Below are positions 26,750-33,518 of a DNA stretch of 53,062 nt, piece after piece. Source of the stretch: Pseudomonadota bacterium (GTDB taxonomy: Bacteria > Pseudomonadota > Alphaproteobacteria > Caulobacterales > Caulobacteraceae); NCBI GenBank assembly GCA_963205025.1, contig CAUJHO010000006.1:1-53062 (forward strand). The letters run 5' to 3'. Both the position numbers and the translations under genes were made by a program. Below the pieces are notes generated by a model. The model saw only the letters and a list, made by a program, of their open reading frames with translations, was not told where the DNA came from and made no database searches. Within the stretch, counting starts at the first letter, position 1, and every line of letters starts with the position of its first letter.

Positions 26750-27165
26750 TCACCGGGGCGCTCGCAGCGGCTCTGGCCGGCATACCCTACGCCCGGTTCC
26801 TGGGAGTCGAGGCCGTCGCCGGGACCGACGATACGGCGATCCTGCGGTCATCCCGCCACCTGATCGGCAATCCGATGCTGCCGGCGCTGCATGGCGGGTC
26901 GGTGGCCGGCTTCATGGAACTGACGGCGATCGCGACCCTGATGGCGGCCTCGACGCGCCCGCACCCGCCCCGGCCGATCGACGTCTCGGTCGCCTATCTG
27001 CGCTCGGGCCGGCCGGTCGACACCTTTGCCCGCGCCCAGATCCGCAAGGCCGGTCGCCGGATCGCCTATGTCCATGTCCTGGCCTGGCAGACCGATGAGG
27101 CCGCGCCGATCGCGGAGATGTCGGTGCATTTCCAGTTGGCCGAAGAATCGATGCCGACGAGCTAA
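26746..27165 (+). CDS. PaaI/hotdog-fold thioesterase (second of pair)
   Basis: The 139-residue protein has NPMLPALHGGSVAGFMELTAIATLM (His-Gly-Gly and a Glu in the position usually Asp or Glu) and RPIDVSVAYLRSGRPVDTFARAQIRKAGRRIAYVHVLAWQ. It is only distantly similar to the gene before it but has the same fold. Acyl-CoA hydrolysis is inferred from the family. The ATG overlaps the preceding TGA. Confidence 0.84.
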   Translation: MITGALAAALAGIPYARFLGVEAVAGTDDTAILRSSRHLIGNPMLPALHGGSVAGFMELTAIATLMAASTRPHPPRPIDVSVAYLRSGRPVDTFARAQIRKAGRRIAYVHVLAWQTDEAAPIAEMSVHFQLAEESMPTS

Positions 27166-27196
27166 ATCCAAGGTTGCAAATACACCCTAAGGTAGT

Positions 27197-27228
27197 ATGG
27201 TCCTCCTCGCCAGATCGAGGAGGACCAT
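27197..27228 (+). promoter_or_regulatory. Perfect hairpin that masks the Shine-Dalgarno of the next gene
   Basis: ATGGTCCTCCTCG (27197-27209) and CGAGGAGGACCAT (27216-27228) are exact reverse complements with a 6-base loop CCAGAT. The 3' arm contains GAGGAGGA, the only Shine-Dalgarno before the ATG at 27230, and the 5' arm CCTCCTC copies the 16S anti-SD. If transcribed in full, the 13-bp stem would block ribosome access. There is no T-run, so it is not a standard terminator. It could also be a protein-binding DNA palindrome. Confidence 0.7.
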
Positions 27229-27229
27229 C

Positions 27230-27577
27230 ATGGCTAGAGCAATCGTTGGACGGCAGGTGGCCGTAGCCCTGGACAAGGCCGAGTTGGCCATTGACGCCGC
27301 CGTGGCTGAGATCGCCACCTTTGCGGCCCTGTTGCCGGAGGCCCGGCGCCGGGCAGAGCTGTCGGCCGTATCGGGCCAGCGTGTGTTCGAAGGGGCGAGT
27401 GACACCCTGGCGCTGCTCGCCCAGGCGCGCGGACGCCTGGTCGAAACCCATCGGCGGCTCGAGGCGCTGGGCCGGGCCATGCGGGTCTCGGTCGAGGCGG
27501 TCGGGCCGGTCGACAAGCCCGATGAAGATGGGCCGCGCGACGGCGGCGGGATCCAGCTGGAGCGCCTTGCAGGATAG
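27230..27577 (+). CDS. Unknown helical protein, paralogue 1 (VGPVDKPDED motif)
   Basis: I do not recognise this 115-residue protein. It is Ala/Arg/Leu-rich, predicted all alpha-helical, with no signal or membrane segment. LSAVSGQR in the middle and AVGPVDKPDED near the C-terminus recur in the next gene at equal spacing (about 45 residues apart), so the two are tandem paralogues. I chose the ATG at 27230, one base beyond a hairpin that covers its SD; a start at 27197 would lie within the hairpin. It may be small-molecule- or protein-binding. Confidence 0.72.
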   Translation: MARAIVGRQVAVALDKAELAIDAAVAEIATFAALLPEARRRAELSAVSGQRVFEGASDTLALLAQARGRLVETHRRLEALGRAMRVSVEAVGPVDKPDEDGPRDGGGIQLERLAG

Positions 27578-27674
27578 AGATCACAGGTATCTCAAAAGGG
27601 GAAGAAACGGCGCTTTTACTCTCCCTCAAAGCGTGTTAAGAATTTTTTTACCAGTTTGGTAATGGGGAGCCCTA

Positions 27675-28025
27675 ATGGACAAGTTGGAAGTGATGCGGAC
27701 GGTTGTTGACGACCTGTACGCGACGGAACGCGCGGTGGACGATGCCATCGCCCAATCGACTGACTTCGTAGCCACCATGATTCAGAGCCGGCGGGATGTG
27801 AATCTCTCGGCCGTCGTGGGTGCCGAAGCCCAGGCCAAGATGATCGAAGCGATCGCTGCTCTCGGGGAAGCCCGCAGCGCCGTCGTCGCCGCCCACGCCG
27901 AGCTGTCGAAGGTTCAGCGCCTGGTCGGTCTCGGTCATGTGGCGGTCGGCCCGGTCGACAAGCCGGACGAGGATGTTCCGGTTCATCCCCAGCGCCCCCG
28001 TGGTCTGCGGGTGGCTGGATCCTGA
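27675..28025 (+). CDS. Unknown helical protein, paralogue 2 (VGPVDKPDED motif)
   Basis: This 116-residue soluble helical protein aligns without large gaps to the preceding one: the initial helix (VVDDLYATERAVDDAIAQ), NLSAVVGAEA, ALGEARSAVVAAHAEL and HVAVGPVDKPDED. The C-terminal tail after the motif differs (basic, Pro-rich). GGGGAG lies six bases before the ATG. Its own AT-rich leader (27636-27662) and the terminator at 28079-28107 suggest separate transcription. GC is lower (about 53% over its first 60 bases). Function unknown. Confidence 0.75.
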   Translation: MDKLEVMRTVVDDLYATERAVDDAIAQSTDFVATMIQSRRDVNLSAVVGAEAQAKMIEAIAALGEARSAVVAAHAELSKVQRLVGLGHVAVGPVDKPDEDVPVHPQRPRGLRVAGS

Positions 28026-28078
28026 GCCCATCTGACAACGTGGGGTGGCTTACGGGTCGCCCCTGTGTCTGACATATT

Positions 28079-28116
28079 GGCCCTCGCGAGTCGGACTCGC
28101 GGGGGCCATTTGTTTT
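28079..28116 (+). terminator. Rho-independent terminator after paralogue 2
   Basis: A 13-bp stem with one G-T pair (GGCCCTCGCGAGT / ACTCGCGGGGGCC) and a CGG loop ends at 28107 and is followed by ATTTGTTTT. The T-run merges into the start region of the next gene, whose TTG is at 28115. Confidence 0.88.
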
Positions 28117-28573
28117 GCTCGACACCCTGTACAGTCAAATCGGAGCCGTTCTCTGGCTCGGTGTCTGCGCCTTCGCCCTATTGAAGGGGGACGAGCCCGA
28201 GCGGGTCACAGCAGGGGCCCTGGTTGCCGCCTGGCTGGCGACCCTGGCGATTCACCGCGAAACTGTTCCGAGCGGCTATGACAGCACGGCCGTCGTGGTC
28301 ATGGTCATCGACGTCCTGCTGCTGGTTTTCCTGATCATCATGAGCTGGCGATCCGACCGCAGTTGGCTGATCTGGGCCTCAGCCTTCCAGTCCATCATCG
28401 TGCTGGTTCATGTGGTCACCCTGTTTGATCTGCAGATTCGGGCCATCGCCTATCTCAGCGCCCAGGCGGTCGGCAGCTATGGCCTCCTGGTCTGTCTGGC
28501 GATCGGAACCTTCTGGGCCTGGCAGATCCGCGAAGCGATTCGGCCGCGTGAGGACGACGATTCCGCGATCTAG
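28115..28573 (+). CDS. Unknown multi-pass membrane protein, paralogue A
   Basis: The 152-residue protein has about five hydrophobic helices and a charged C-terminal tail (REAIRPREDDDSAI). It matches the next gene in GAVLWL, PERVTAGAL, DVLLLVFLI, and LFDLQIRAIAYLSAQAVGSYG. TTG at 28115 is chosen because it aligns with the ATG of that paralogue, but it sits in the T-tail of a terminator, so a promoter would have to overlap the hairpin. The next in-frame start would remove the first helices. Function unknown. Confidence 0.68.
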   Translation: MLDTLYSQIGAVLWLGVCAFALLKGDEPERVTAGALVAAWLATLAIHRETVPSGYDSTAVVVMVIDVLLLVFLIIMSWRSDRSWLIWASAFQSIIVLVHVVTLFDLQIRAIAYLSAQAVGSYGLLVCLAIGTFWAWQIREAIRPREDDDSAI

Positions 28574-28620
28574 CCCGGATGTGCTAGGTCGCCGCCGAAA
28601 CGGCAACGCCACTCCAGACC

Positions 28621-29049
28621 ATGCTTTCAATGACATTCACCGCGGTCGGCGGTGCCATCTGGCTGATCCTGGCCGGGCTGGTGCTGCGGTACGGCGGTCG
28701 GCCCGAACGGATCGCCACCGGCGCGTTGCTGATCGGCTGGCTGATTACCCTGTCGTCCCACGAGGTTGTGGATCCGCTGACGCGAGCGTCGGTGTCTCCG
28801 GTCATTGTGGCGACCGATTCGGTGACGTTGCTGCTGTTTGTGGTGCTGGCGCGGGACTTGAGCCGTCCGTGGATGGCCGCCGCTGCGGCCTGCCTGGCGG
28901 CCGTCGTCATGATCCAGCTGATCTCGCTGTTCAATCCTGATGTGCTCACCATCGGCTATCTGGTCGCCCAGAGCGCGGCCTCGTACGGGATCATGGCGTG
29001 CCTGGTCTATGGCGCGCTTCGCCTCCGCGCCCGGCAGGCCGCCGGCTAG
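28621..29049 (+). CDS. Unknown multi-pass membrane protein, paralogue B
   Basis: The 142-residue inner-membrane protein is a tandem paralogue of the previous one. Shared positions include GGAIWL, PERIATGALLIGWLITL, DSVTLLLFVVLA and the most conserved block ISLFNPDVLTIGYLVAQ followed by SYG. About five helices and a basic C-terminus (RLRARQA). It starts at ATG 28621; a second ATG four codons later is possible. No known domain is recognised. The gene has no close SD. Confidence 0.7.
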   Translation: MLSMTFTAVGGAIWLILAGLVLRYGGRPERIATGALLIGWLITLSSHEVVDPLTRASVSPVIVATDSVTLLLFVVLARDLSRPWMAAAAACLAAVVMIQLISLFNPDVLTIGYLVAQSAASYGIMACLVYGALRLRARQAAG

Positions 29050-29091
29050 GAGCCACGCCGGCAGGCGCAAGCCGGCTCTTGGCGCGCAGGA

Positions 29092-29109
29092 GAAAATAGG
29101 TCTATTTTC
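29092..29109. promoter_or_regulatory. AT-rich palindrome upstream of the S24 regulator
   Basis: GAAAATAG-GT-CTATTTTC is a perfect 8-2-8 inverted repeat located 33 bases before the chosen TTG at 29142, followed by CTAATAC that may form part of a -10 box. Position and symmetry suggest an autoregulatory operator for the LexA-like protein. It stands out from its GC-rich surroundings. Confidence 0.55.
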
Positions 29110-29141
29110 CTAATACAGGATTCGGACCCCAAGCCTTGCCC

Positions 29142-29762
29142 TTGACCCATACCCAGATCTGGACCGGCCTCGACCGGCTGGCGCGACGACACGGCCTGTC
29201 GGCCTCGGCCCTGGCGCGGCGGGCGAATCTGGATCCGACCAGCTTCAATCCCTCCAAGCGGATGTCCGGTGACCGCCCGAGGTGGCCCTCCACCGAAAGC
29301 CTGACCAAGGTGCTGGGCGTTTGCGGGGTCAGCCTGGCCGAGTTTGCCGCGCTGGCCGGGGATGGTGCGGTCGAGGCGCCGGTGCCGCTGCTGGGCTTCG
29401 CCCAGGCCGGCGACGACGGCTTCTTCGACGATCAGGGGATGCCGGTGGGGGAGGGCTGGGATCTGATGGCCTTTCCCGGTCGGGCGCGCGAGGGCCTGTT
29501 TGCGCTGGAGGTATCGGGCGACTCGATGCTGCCGGCCTATCGGGCCGGGGACCGACTGGTCGTTGACCGGGCCGTGACCGAATATCGGCGCGGCGACCGG
29601 GTGGTGGTGCGAACCACCGCCGGCGAGGTCCTGGCCAAGGAGCTGAAGCGACGCACGGCCACCCGGCTGGAGCTGATCTCGCTGAACCCGGAGTTCCGCG
29701 ACCGGGTTCTGGAGCTCAAGGAGGTGTCCTGGATGGGACGCATCCTGTGGGCCAGCCAGTAG
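29142..29762 (+). CDS. HTH/S24 peptidase-family transcriptional regulator (LexA/CI-like)
   Basis: The 206-residue protein pairs an N-terminal HTH (THTQIWTGLDRLARRHGLSASALARRANLDPTSFNPSKR) with a C-terminal S24 domain holding S128 in SGDSMLPAYRAGDRL and K166 in AGEVLAKELKRR, the Ser/Lys dyad of self-cleaving repressors. No Ala-Gly or Cys-Gly cleavage site is obvious between the domains (GFAQAGDDG is a candidate). There is no ATG; I took TTG 29142, though TTG 29136 is equally possible. A palindrome upstream suggests autoregulation. Confidence 0.83.
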   Translation: MTHTQIWTGLDRLARRHGLSASALARRANLDPTSFNPSKRMSGDRPRWPSTESLTKVLGVCGVSLAEFAALAGDGAVEAPVPLLGFAQAGDDGFFDDQGMPVGEGWDLMAFPGRAREGLFALEVSGDSMLPAYRAGDRLVVDRAVTEYRRGDRVVVRTTAGEVLAKELKRRTATRLELISLNPEFRDRVLELKEVSWMGRILWASQ

Positions 29763-29776
29763 GCCGAGAGCAGGAC

Positions 29777-29815
29777 GCGCGTTCCGATATCCGGTTCCCA
29801 CTTATCGGAACGCGC
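29777..29815. terminator. Palindrome between convergent S24 regulator and lysK
   Basis: GCGCGTTCCGATA (29777-29789) and TATCGGAACGCGC (29803-29815) are perfect 13-base inverted arms around a 13-base loop TCCGGTTCCCACT. It abuts the lysK stop codon. There is no T-run, so it may be a bidirectional terminator or a dispersed palindromic repeat; similar sequences with a TTCCCACT loop occur widely in alphaproteobacterial intergenic DNA. Confidence 0.6.
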
Positions 29816-31504
29816 TCAGGCCGCCAGCTCGCCGTTGGCCCCGCGTTCGAGCAAGTCGATGGTCCGTTCCAGCCCGTAGATGGCGGCGAAAGAGCCGAAC
29901 CGCGGTCCCTGGGACGCCCCCAGCAGGACTTCGTACAGGCCCGCAAACCACGCGCGTAGCGGCTCAAAGGCGTGCGCCTTGCCGACCGCATAGACCTCGT
30001 TCTGGATCACCTCGCCGTCCGTCGTATCGGCCGGCAGGGCCCGCAGCCGCCCGGCCAGGTCGCGGAACGCCGCCGCCTCCTGTTCGGTCGGCGCGCGGAA
30101 GGCCTTGGAGGCCTTCACCCGGTCCTCGTAGTAGTTCAGCGCATAGCCGGCCAGCTGGTCCAGCGTCGGCTCGGTCTCGGGCGTCGCATTGGGCAGATAG
30201 CGGCTGATGTAGGCCCACAGCGCGTCCTTGTCGGCCGCGTTGGCGACCGAGGCCAGGTTCAGCAGCAGGCTGAACGGCACCGGCGAGGCGGCCTGCGGCG
30301 GCTGTCCCTGATGCACGTGCCAGACCGGGTTCTCGATCCGCTGGGCCGGCTCCTGGCCCTGATAGGCCTCGATCTGGCCGAGATAGTCGTCGACCGCGCG
30401 CGGGATCACGTCGAAGTGCAGCTTCTTGGCCGACTTGGGCGAGGCGTAGATGTAGAAGGCCAGGCTGTCGGGCGTGCCGTAGCGCAGCCACTCCTCGATC
30501 GACAGGCCATTGCCCAGCGACTTGGAGATCTTGCGGCCCTCGCCGTCCAGGAACAGTTCGTAGTTGAAGCCCTCGGGCGGCGTCCCGCCCAGCACACGGC
30601 AGATGCGCGACGAGACCTTGACGTTGTCGATGTGGTCCTTGCCGCTCATCTCGTAGTCGACGCCCAGCGCGGCCCAGCGCATGGCCCAGTCGGGCTTCCA
30701 CTGCATCTTGACGCGCCCGCCGGTGACGGGCGTCTCGACGCGCGTTCCGTCCTCGTCCTCGAAGACGATGGTCCCGGCTTCGACGTTACGCTCCAGCGTC
30801 GGCGCCTGCAGCACCCGGCCCGTCGTCGGGCTGATCGGCAGGAAGGGCGAATAGGTCGCGCGCCGATCCGGCCCCAGCGTCGGCAGCATGATCGCCTGGA
30901 TGTCGTCGAACCGCTCCAGAGCCCTCAGCAGGATCTCGTCGAACCGGCCCGAACGATAACAGTCCGTCGCCGACAGGAACTCGTAGTCGAACCCGTACTG
31001 GTCCAGAAAGGCGCGCAGGCGCGCATTGTTGGCCCGCCCGAAGCTCTCGCCCGCGCCGAACGGATCGCGCACCTCGGTCAGGGGCTTGCCCAGATCCTCG
31101 GCCATCTGGTCGCGATTGGGGACGTTCTCGGGCACCTTGCGGAAGCCGTCCATGTCGTCCGAGAAACAATACAGCCGCGTCGGCCACTGGTCGCCGGTCA
31201 GGGCGCGGAAAGCGTTCCGCACCATCGTCGTGCGCAGTACCTCATTGAAGGTGCCGATGTGCGGCAGGCCCGACGGGCCATAGCCGGTTTCAAAGATCAC
31301 CTCGCGCTGGAGACCTTCCAGGGCGGCGCGCGCCTCATCGGTCTTGCCGGTGTGGATCAGGCTCGAGGCCAGGTCGCGCTCGGCGTCCGTGTCCAGGCGG
31401 CTCTTGAGTAGGCGCGCCAAGAGATTGCGCGCCTGTTCAAAGGGCCAGGCGCGCCCATTCAGGGCCGCGGTCGACAGACCGGTAAAGGGAGAGGAGGAAG
31501 CCAT
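29816..31504 (-). CDS. lysK: Class I lysyl-tRNA synthetase
   Basis: The 562-residue enzyme charges tRNA-Lys. It has the class I HIGH-type motif GYGPSGLPHIGTFNE (about residue 72) and the KMSKS-type KISKSLGNGLSIEEW, plus FSDDMDGFRKVPENVPN and the alpha-helix-bundle anticodon end. Alphaproteobacteria typically use this class I form. The segment between AWPFEQARNLL and VIFETGYGPSG is about 30 residues, mostly charged, and longer than I would expect. It is divergent from the rRNA methyltransferase gene. Confidence 0.95.
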   Translation of the reverse strand: MASSSPFTGLSTAALNGRAWPFEQARNLLARLLKSRLDTDAERDLASSLIHTGKTDEARAALEGLQREVIFETGYGPSGLPHIGTFNEVLRTTMVRNAFRALTGDQWPTRLYCFSDDMDGFRKVPENVPNRDQMAEDLGKPLTEVRDPFGAGESFGRANNARLRAFLDQYGFDYEFLSATDCYRSGRFDEILLRALERFDDIQAIMLPTLGPDRRATYSPFLPISPTTGRVLQAPTLERNVEAGTIVFEDEDGTRVETPVTGGRVKMQWKPDWAMRWAALGVDYEMSGKDHIDNVKVSSRICRVLGGTPPEGFNYELFLDGEGRKISKSLGNGLSIEEWLRYGTPDSLAFYIYASPKSAKKLHFDVIPRAVDDYLGQIEAYQGQEPAQRIENPVWHVHQGQPPQAASPVPFSLLLNLASVANAADKDALWAYISRYLPNATPETEPTLDQLAGYALNYYEDRVKASKAFRAPTEQEAAAFRDLAGRLRALPADTTDGEVIQNEVYAVGKAHAFEPLRAWFAGLYEVLLGASQGPRFGSFAAIYGLERTIDLLERGANGELAA

Positions 31505-31587
31505 GGCTGCGGATTAGGGCGGATGGACCCGGCGGGTCAATGTCAGGTGGGCTTTGGCGCGGGCGCTAGTGTCGCTATAGGCCGGGC

Positions 31588-32487
31588 ATGACCGCCTATC
31601 TCTATGGCCGCCCGCCGTTGGTGTTCGATCCGCCGTCCGGCGCGATCCAGACCTCGCCTCTGATCCCCGGATCGGCGCGGCTGGAGGATGTTGCGTTTGC
31701 GGCGGCGACTTCCGTGACGGTCCTGGCCCCGCCTGGAGCCCTCGAGCGACGCCATGTCCTGGCCCTGGCGCTCCAGGCACTGGAGGCCGGTGGCAGGCTC
31801 GATGTCATGGCTCCCAAGGACAAGGGCGGCAGCCGTCTGGTCAAGGAGTTGGCGGATTTTGGCGTGGTGGGTGAAGCGACCTCCAAGGCGCACCACAAAC
31901 GCATCGAGGCCATTCGTCCAGCCGACCTGACCGGCATCGAGGCGGCGCTGGAGGTCGGCGGACCGCAGTACAGTCCCGCGCTCCAGGCGTGGACCCAGCC
32001 GGGGATCTTTGCCTGGGACCGGATCGATCCGGGGTCGGCGCTCTTGATCGAACATCTGCCGGCGCTGAACGGGCAGGGGGCGGATCTGGGCTGCGGCTTC
32101 GGCGCGCTCAGCCGGGCGGTTCTGAGGTCGGCGGCGGTGACATCCCTGACCCTCATCGACCTCGACCGGCGCGCGATCGAGGCGGCGCGCCGCAATATCG
32201 AGGATGGTCGCGCCCGGTTCGACTGGACCGATCTGCGCGCCGTCACCGCGACGGGGACGCTGGATTTCGTGGTCAGCAATCCGCCCTTCCATGCCGGCGG
32301 CGACGAAAGCCGCAGCCTGGGCCAGGCCTTTGTCCGCCAGGCGGCGGCGATGCTGCGGCGCGGCGGCGTCGCCTGGATCGTGGCCAACCGGCACCTGCCC
32401 TATGAGGCCGATCTGAACGCCGCCTTCGCCCGCGTGCGGCTGGTCACCGAAGCGGGTGGCTACAAGCTGTTCGAGGCGGTGAAATGA
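31588..32487 (+). CDS. rsmC: RsmC-like 16S rRNA guanine-N2 methyltransferase
   Basis: The 299-residue SAM-dependent enzyme has a degenerate N-terminal methyltransferase-like half and a catalytic C-terminal half with ADLGCGFGALSRAVL (SAM loop) and VSNPPFHAGG (the NPPF catalytic motif for exocyclic amine methylation). This two-domain layout is that of RsmC (m2G1207) and RlmG, and the target is assigned by family only. It overlaps the pseudouridine synthase gene by four bases. Confidence 0.86.
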   Translation: MTAYLYGRPPLVFDPPSGAIQTSPLIPGSARLEDVAFAAATSVTVLAPPGALERRHVLALALQALEAGGRLDVMAPKDKGGSRLVKELADFGVVGEATSKAHHKRIEAIRPADLTGIEAALEVGGPQYSPALQAWTQPGIFAWDRIDPGSALLIEHLPALNGQGADLGCGFGALSRAVLRSAAVTSLTLIDLDRRAIEAARRNIEDGRARFDWTDLRAVTATGTLDFVVSNPPFHAGGDESRSLGQAFVRQAAAMLRRGGVAWIVANRHLPYEADLNAAFARVRLVTEAGGYKLFEAVK

Positions 32488-33224
32488 AGACGCCGACGAT
32501 GCGCCTGGACCGTCTGCTGGGATCGCTGGGCTATGGCTCGCGGCGCGACATTGCGGCCCTGGCCCGGCTGGGGGCCATTACGCTGGACGGGCGCGAACTG
32601 ACCGATGCCTCGGCCCGCATCGCCGTGACGCCCGACCTGCCCGCACGCATGACCGTGGACGGGGCCCCGGTCGATCCGCCGCCGGGGGTGGTCATCCTGC
32701 TGAACAAGCCGCTGGGCGTCACCTGCTCGCACAAGGAGGCCGGGCCGCTGGTCTATGATCTGTTGCCAACGCGCTGGCGGGCGCGCGACCCGGCCATCTC
32801 GACGGTGGGCCGGCTGGACAAGGAGACGTCCGGCCTGTTGCTGATGACCGACGACGGCGACCTGCTGCACCGGATCATTTCGCCCAAGCGCCATGTCGCC
32901 AAGGTCTATCGCGCCACCCTGGCCCGGCCCCTGAACGGATCGGAAGGCGCGCTGTTCGCCTCGGGCCAGCTGATGCTGGAGGGCGACGACAAGCCGCTGA
33001 AACCGGCTGAGCTGGAGGTCATCAGCCCGACCGAAGCCCGCCTGTCCGTGACCGAAGGCCGCTATCACATGGTGCGGCGGATGTTCGCCGCCGCCGGCAA
33101 CCATGTCGAAGCCCTGCATCGCGAGCGACTGGGGGGCCTGGCCTTGCCGGCGGATCTGGCTGCGGGGTCGTGGCGGTTGCTGGGACCGGATGAGGTGACG
33201 ACGATCTTTGACGGTGCCACCTGA
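32484..33224 (+). CDS. RsuA-family rRNA pseudouridine synthase
   Basis: The 246-residue protein has an N-terminal S4 RNA-binding domain (MRLDRLLGSLGYGSRRDIAALARLGAITLDGREL) and the catalytic block STVGRLDKETSGLLLMTDDGDL with the nucleophilic Asp, then KVYRATLARPL and EGRYHMVRRMFAAAGNHVEALHRERLGGL. RsuA modifies U516 of 16S rRNA, and RluB/E/F relatives act on 23S. The arrangement with an RsmC-like gene favours 16S. Start ATG 32484 overlaps the preceding stop. Confidence 0.9.
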   Translation: MKTPTMRLDRLLGSLGYGSRRDIAALARLGAITLDGRELTDASARIAVTPDLPARMTVDGAPVDPPPGVVILLNKPLGVTCSHKEAGPLVYDLLPTRWRARDPAISTVGRLDKETSGLLLMTDDGDLLHRIISPKRHVAKVYRATLARPLNGSEGALFASGQLMLEGDDKPLKPAELEVISPTEARLSVTEGRYHMVRRMFAAAGNHVEALHRERLGGLALPADLAAGSWRLLGPDEVTTIFDGAT

Positions 33225-33227
33225 ATC

Positions 33228-33267
33228 TTGCAGATGGCCATCTAGATGGCTATATAGATGGCCATGA
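33228..33267 (+). promoter_or_regulatory. Promoter plus triple 12-base operator of the toxin-antitoxin pair
   Basis: Three units lie head to tail on an exact 12-base register: AGATGGCCATCT (33232), AGATGGCTATAT (33244) and AGATGGCCATGA (33256). The first is a perfect palindrome. TTGCAG (33228-33233) and TATATA (33251-33256), 17 bases apart, form a good sigma-70-type promoter inside the repeats. Phd-type antitoxins bind such short dyads on neighbouring helical turns. The transcript would begin at about 33262-33264. Confidence 0.7.
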
Positions 33268-33518
33268 GCGAATATTCGATCGTCGAGACCAAGGACCAGC
33301 TGTCACGCCTTATCGACCGGATGCTGGCCGGCGAGGCGGTCGTCATTACGCGCCGCAACCGGCCCGTCGCGCGTCTGGCCCCGATCGAGCCGCCCAAGCC
33401 GAAAGCGCCGACCAAGGTGGACCTGGAGTGGATTGATCGGTTGCGCGAGAGTGCCTGGACGGGAGTCGAGCCCACCGTCGATACGGTGCGCGAGATGCGC
33501 GACGATTACCGCTATTGA
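33264..33518 (+). CDS. Phd/YefM-family antitoxin
   Basis: The 84-residue antitoxin starts MSEYSIVETKDQLSRLIDRMLAGEAVVITRRNRPVARL, the standard Phd/YefM DNA-binding fold. The C-terminal tail (WIDRLRESAWTGVEPTVDTVREMRDDYRY) should fold on and block the toxin. An in-frame ATG six bases earlier exists, but the predicted promoter would place the transcript start at about 33264, making the mRNA leaderless; no SD is visible. The TTG of the toxin overlaps its stop (TTGA). Confidence 0.9.
   Translation: MSEYSIVETKDQLSRLIDRMLAGEAVVITRRNRPVARLAPIEPPKPKAPTKVDLEWIDRLRESAWTGVEPTVDTVREMRDDYRY

Noticed and set aside
29777..29815. The palindrome as a standard rho-independent terminator
   Set aside because: The loop is 13 bases and no T-run follows on either strand, so I call it only a possible terminator or repeat.
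29972..31411. 479-codon open frame on the plus strand
   Set aside because: Antisense to lysK, whose catalytic motifs are complete. It has no motif of its own; in this GC-rich DNA the antisense frames of real genes stay open.
33258..33263. ATG at 33258 as start of the antitoxin
   Set aside because: It would lie before the predicted transcript start and adds only Met-Ala. The family usually starts at the second Met.
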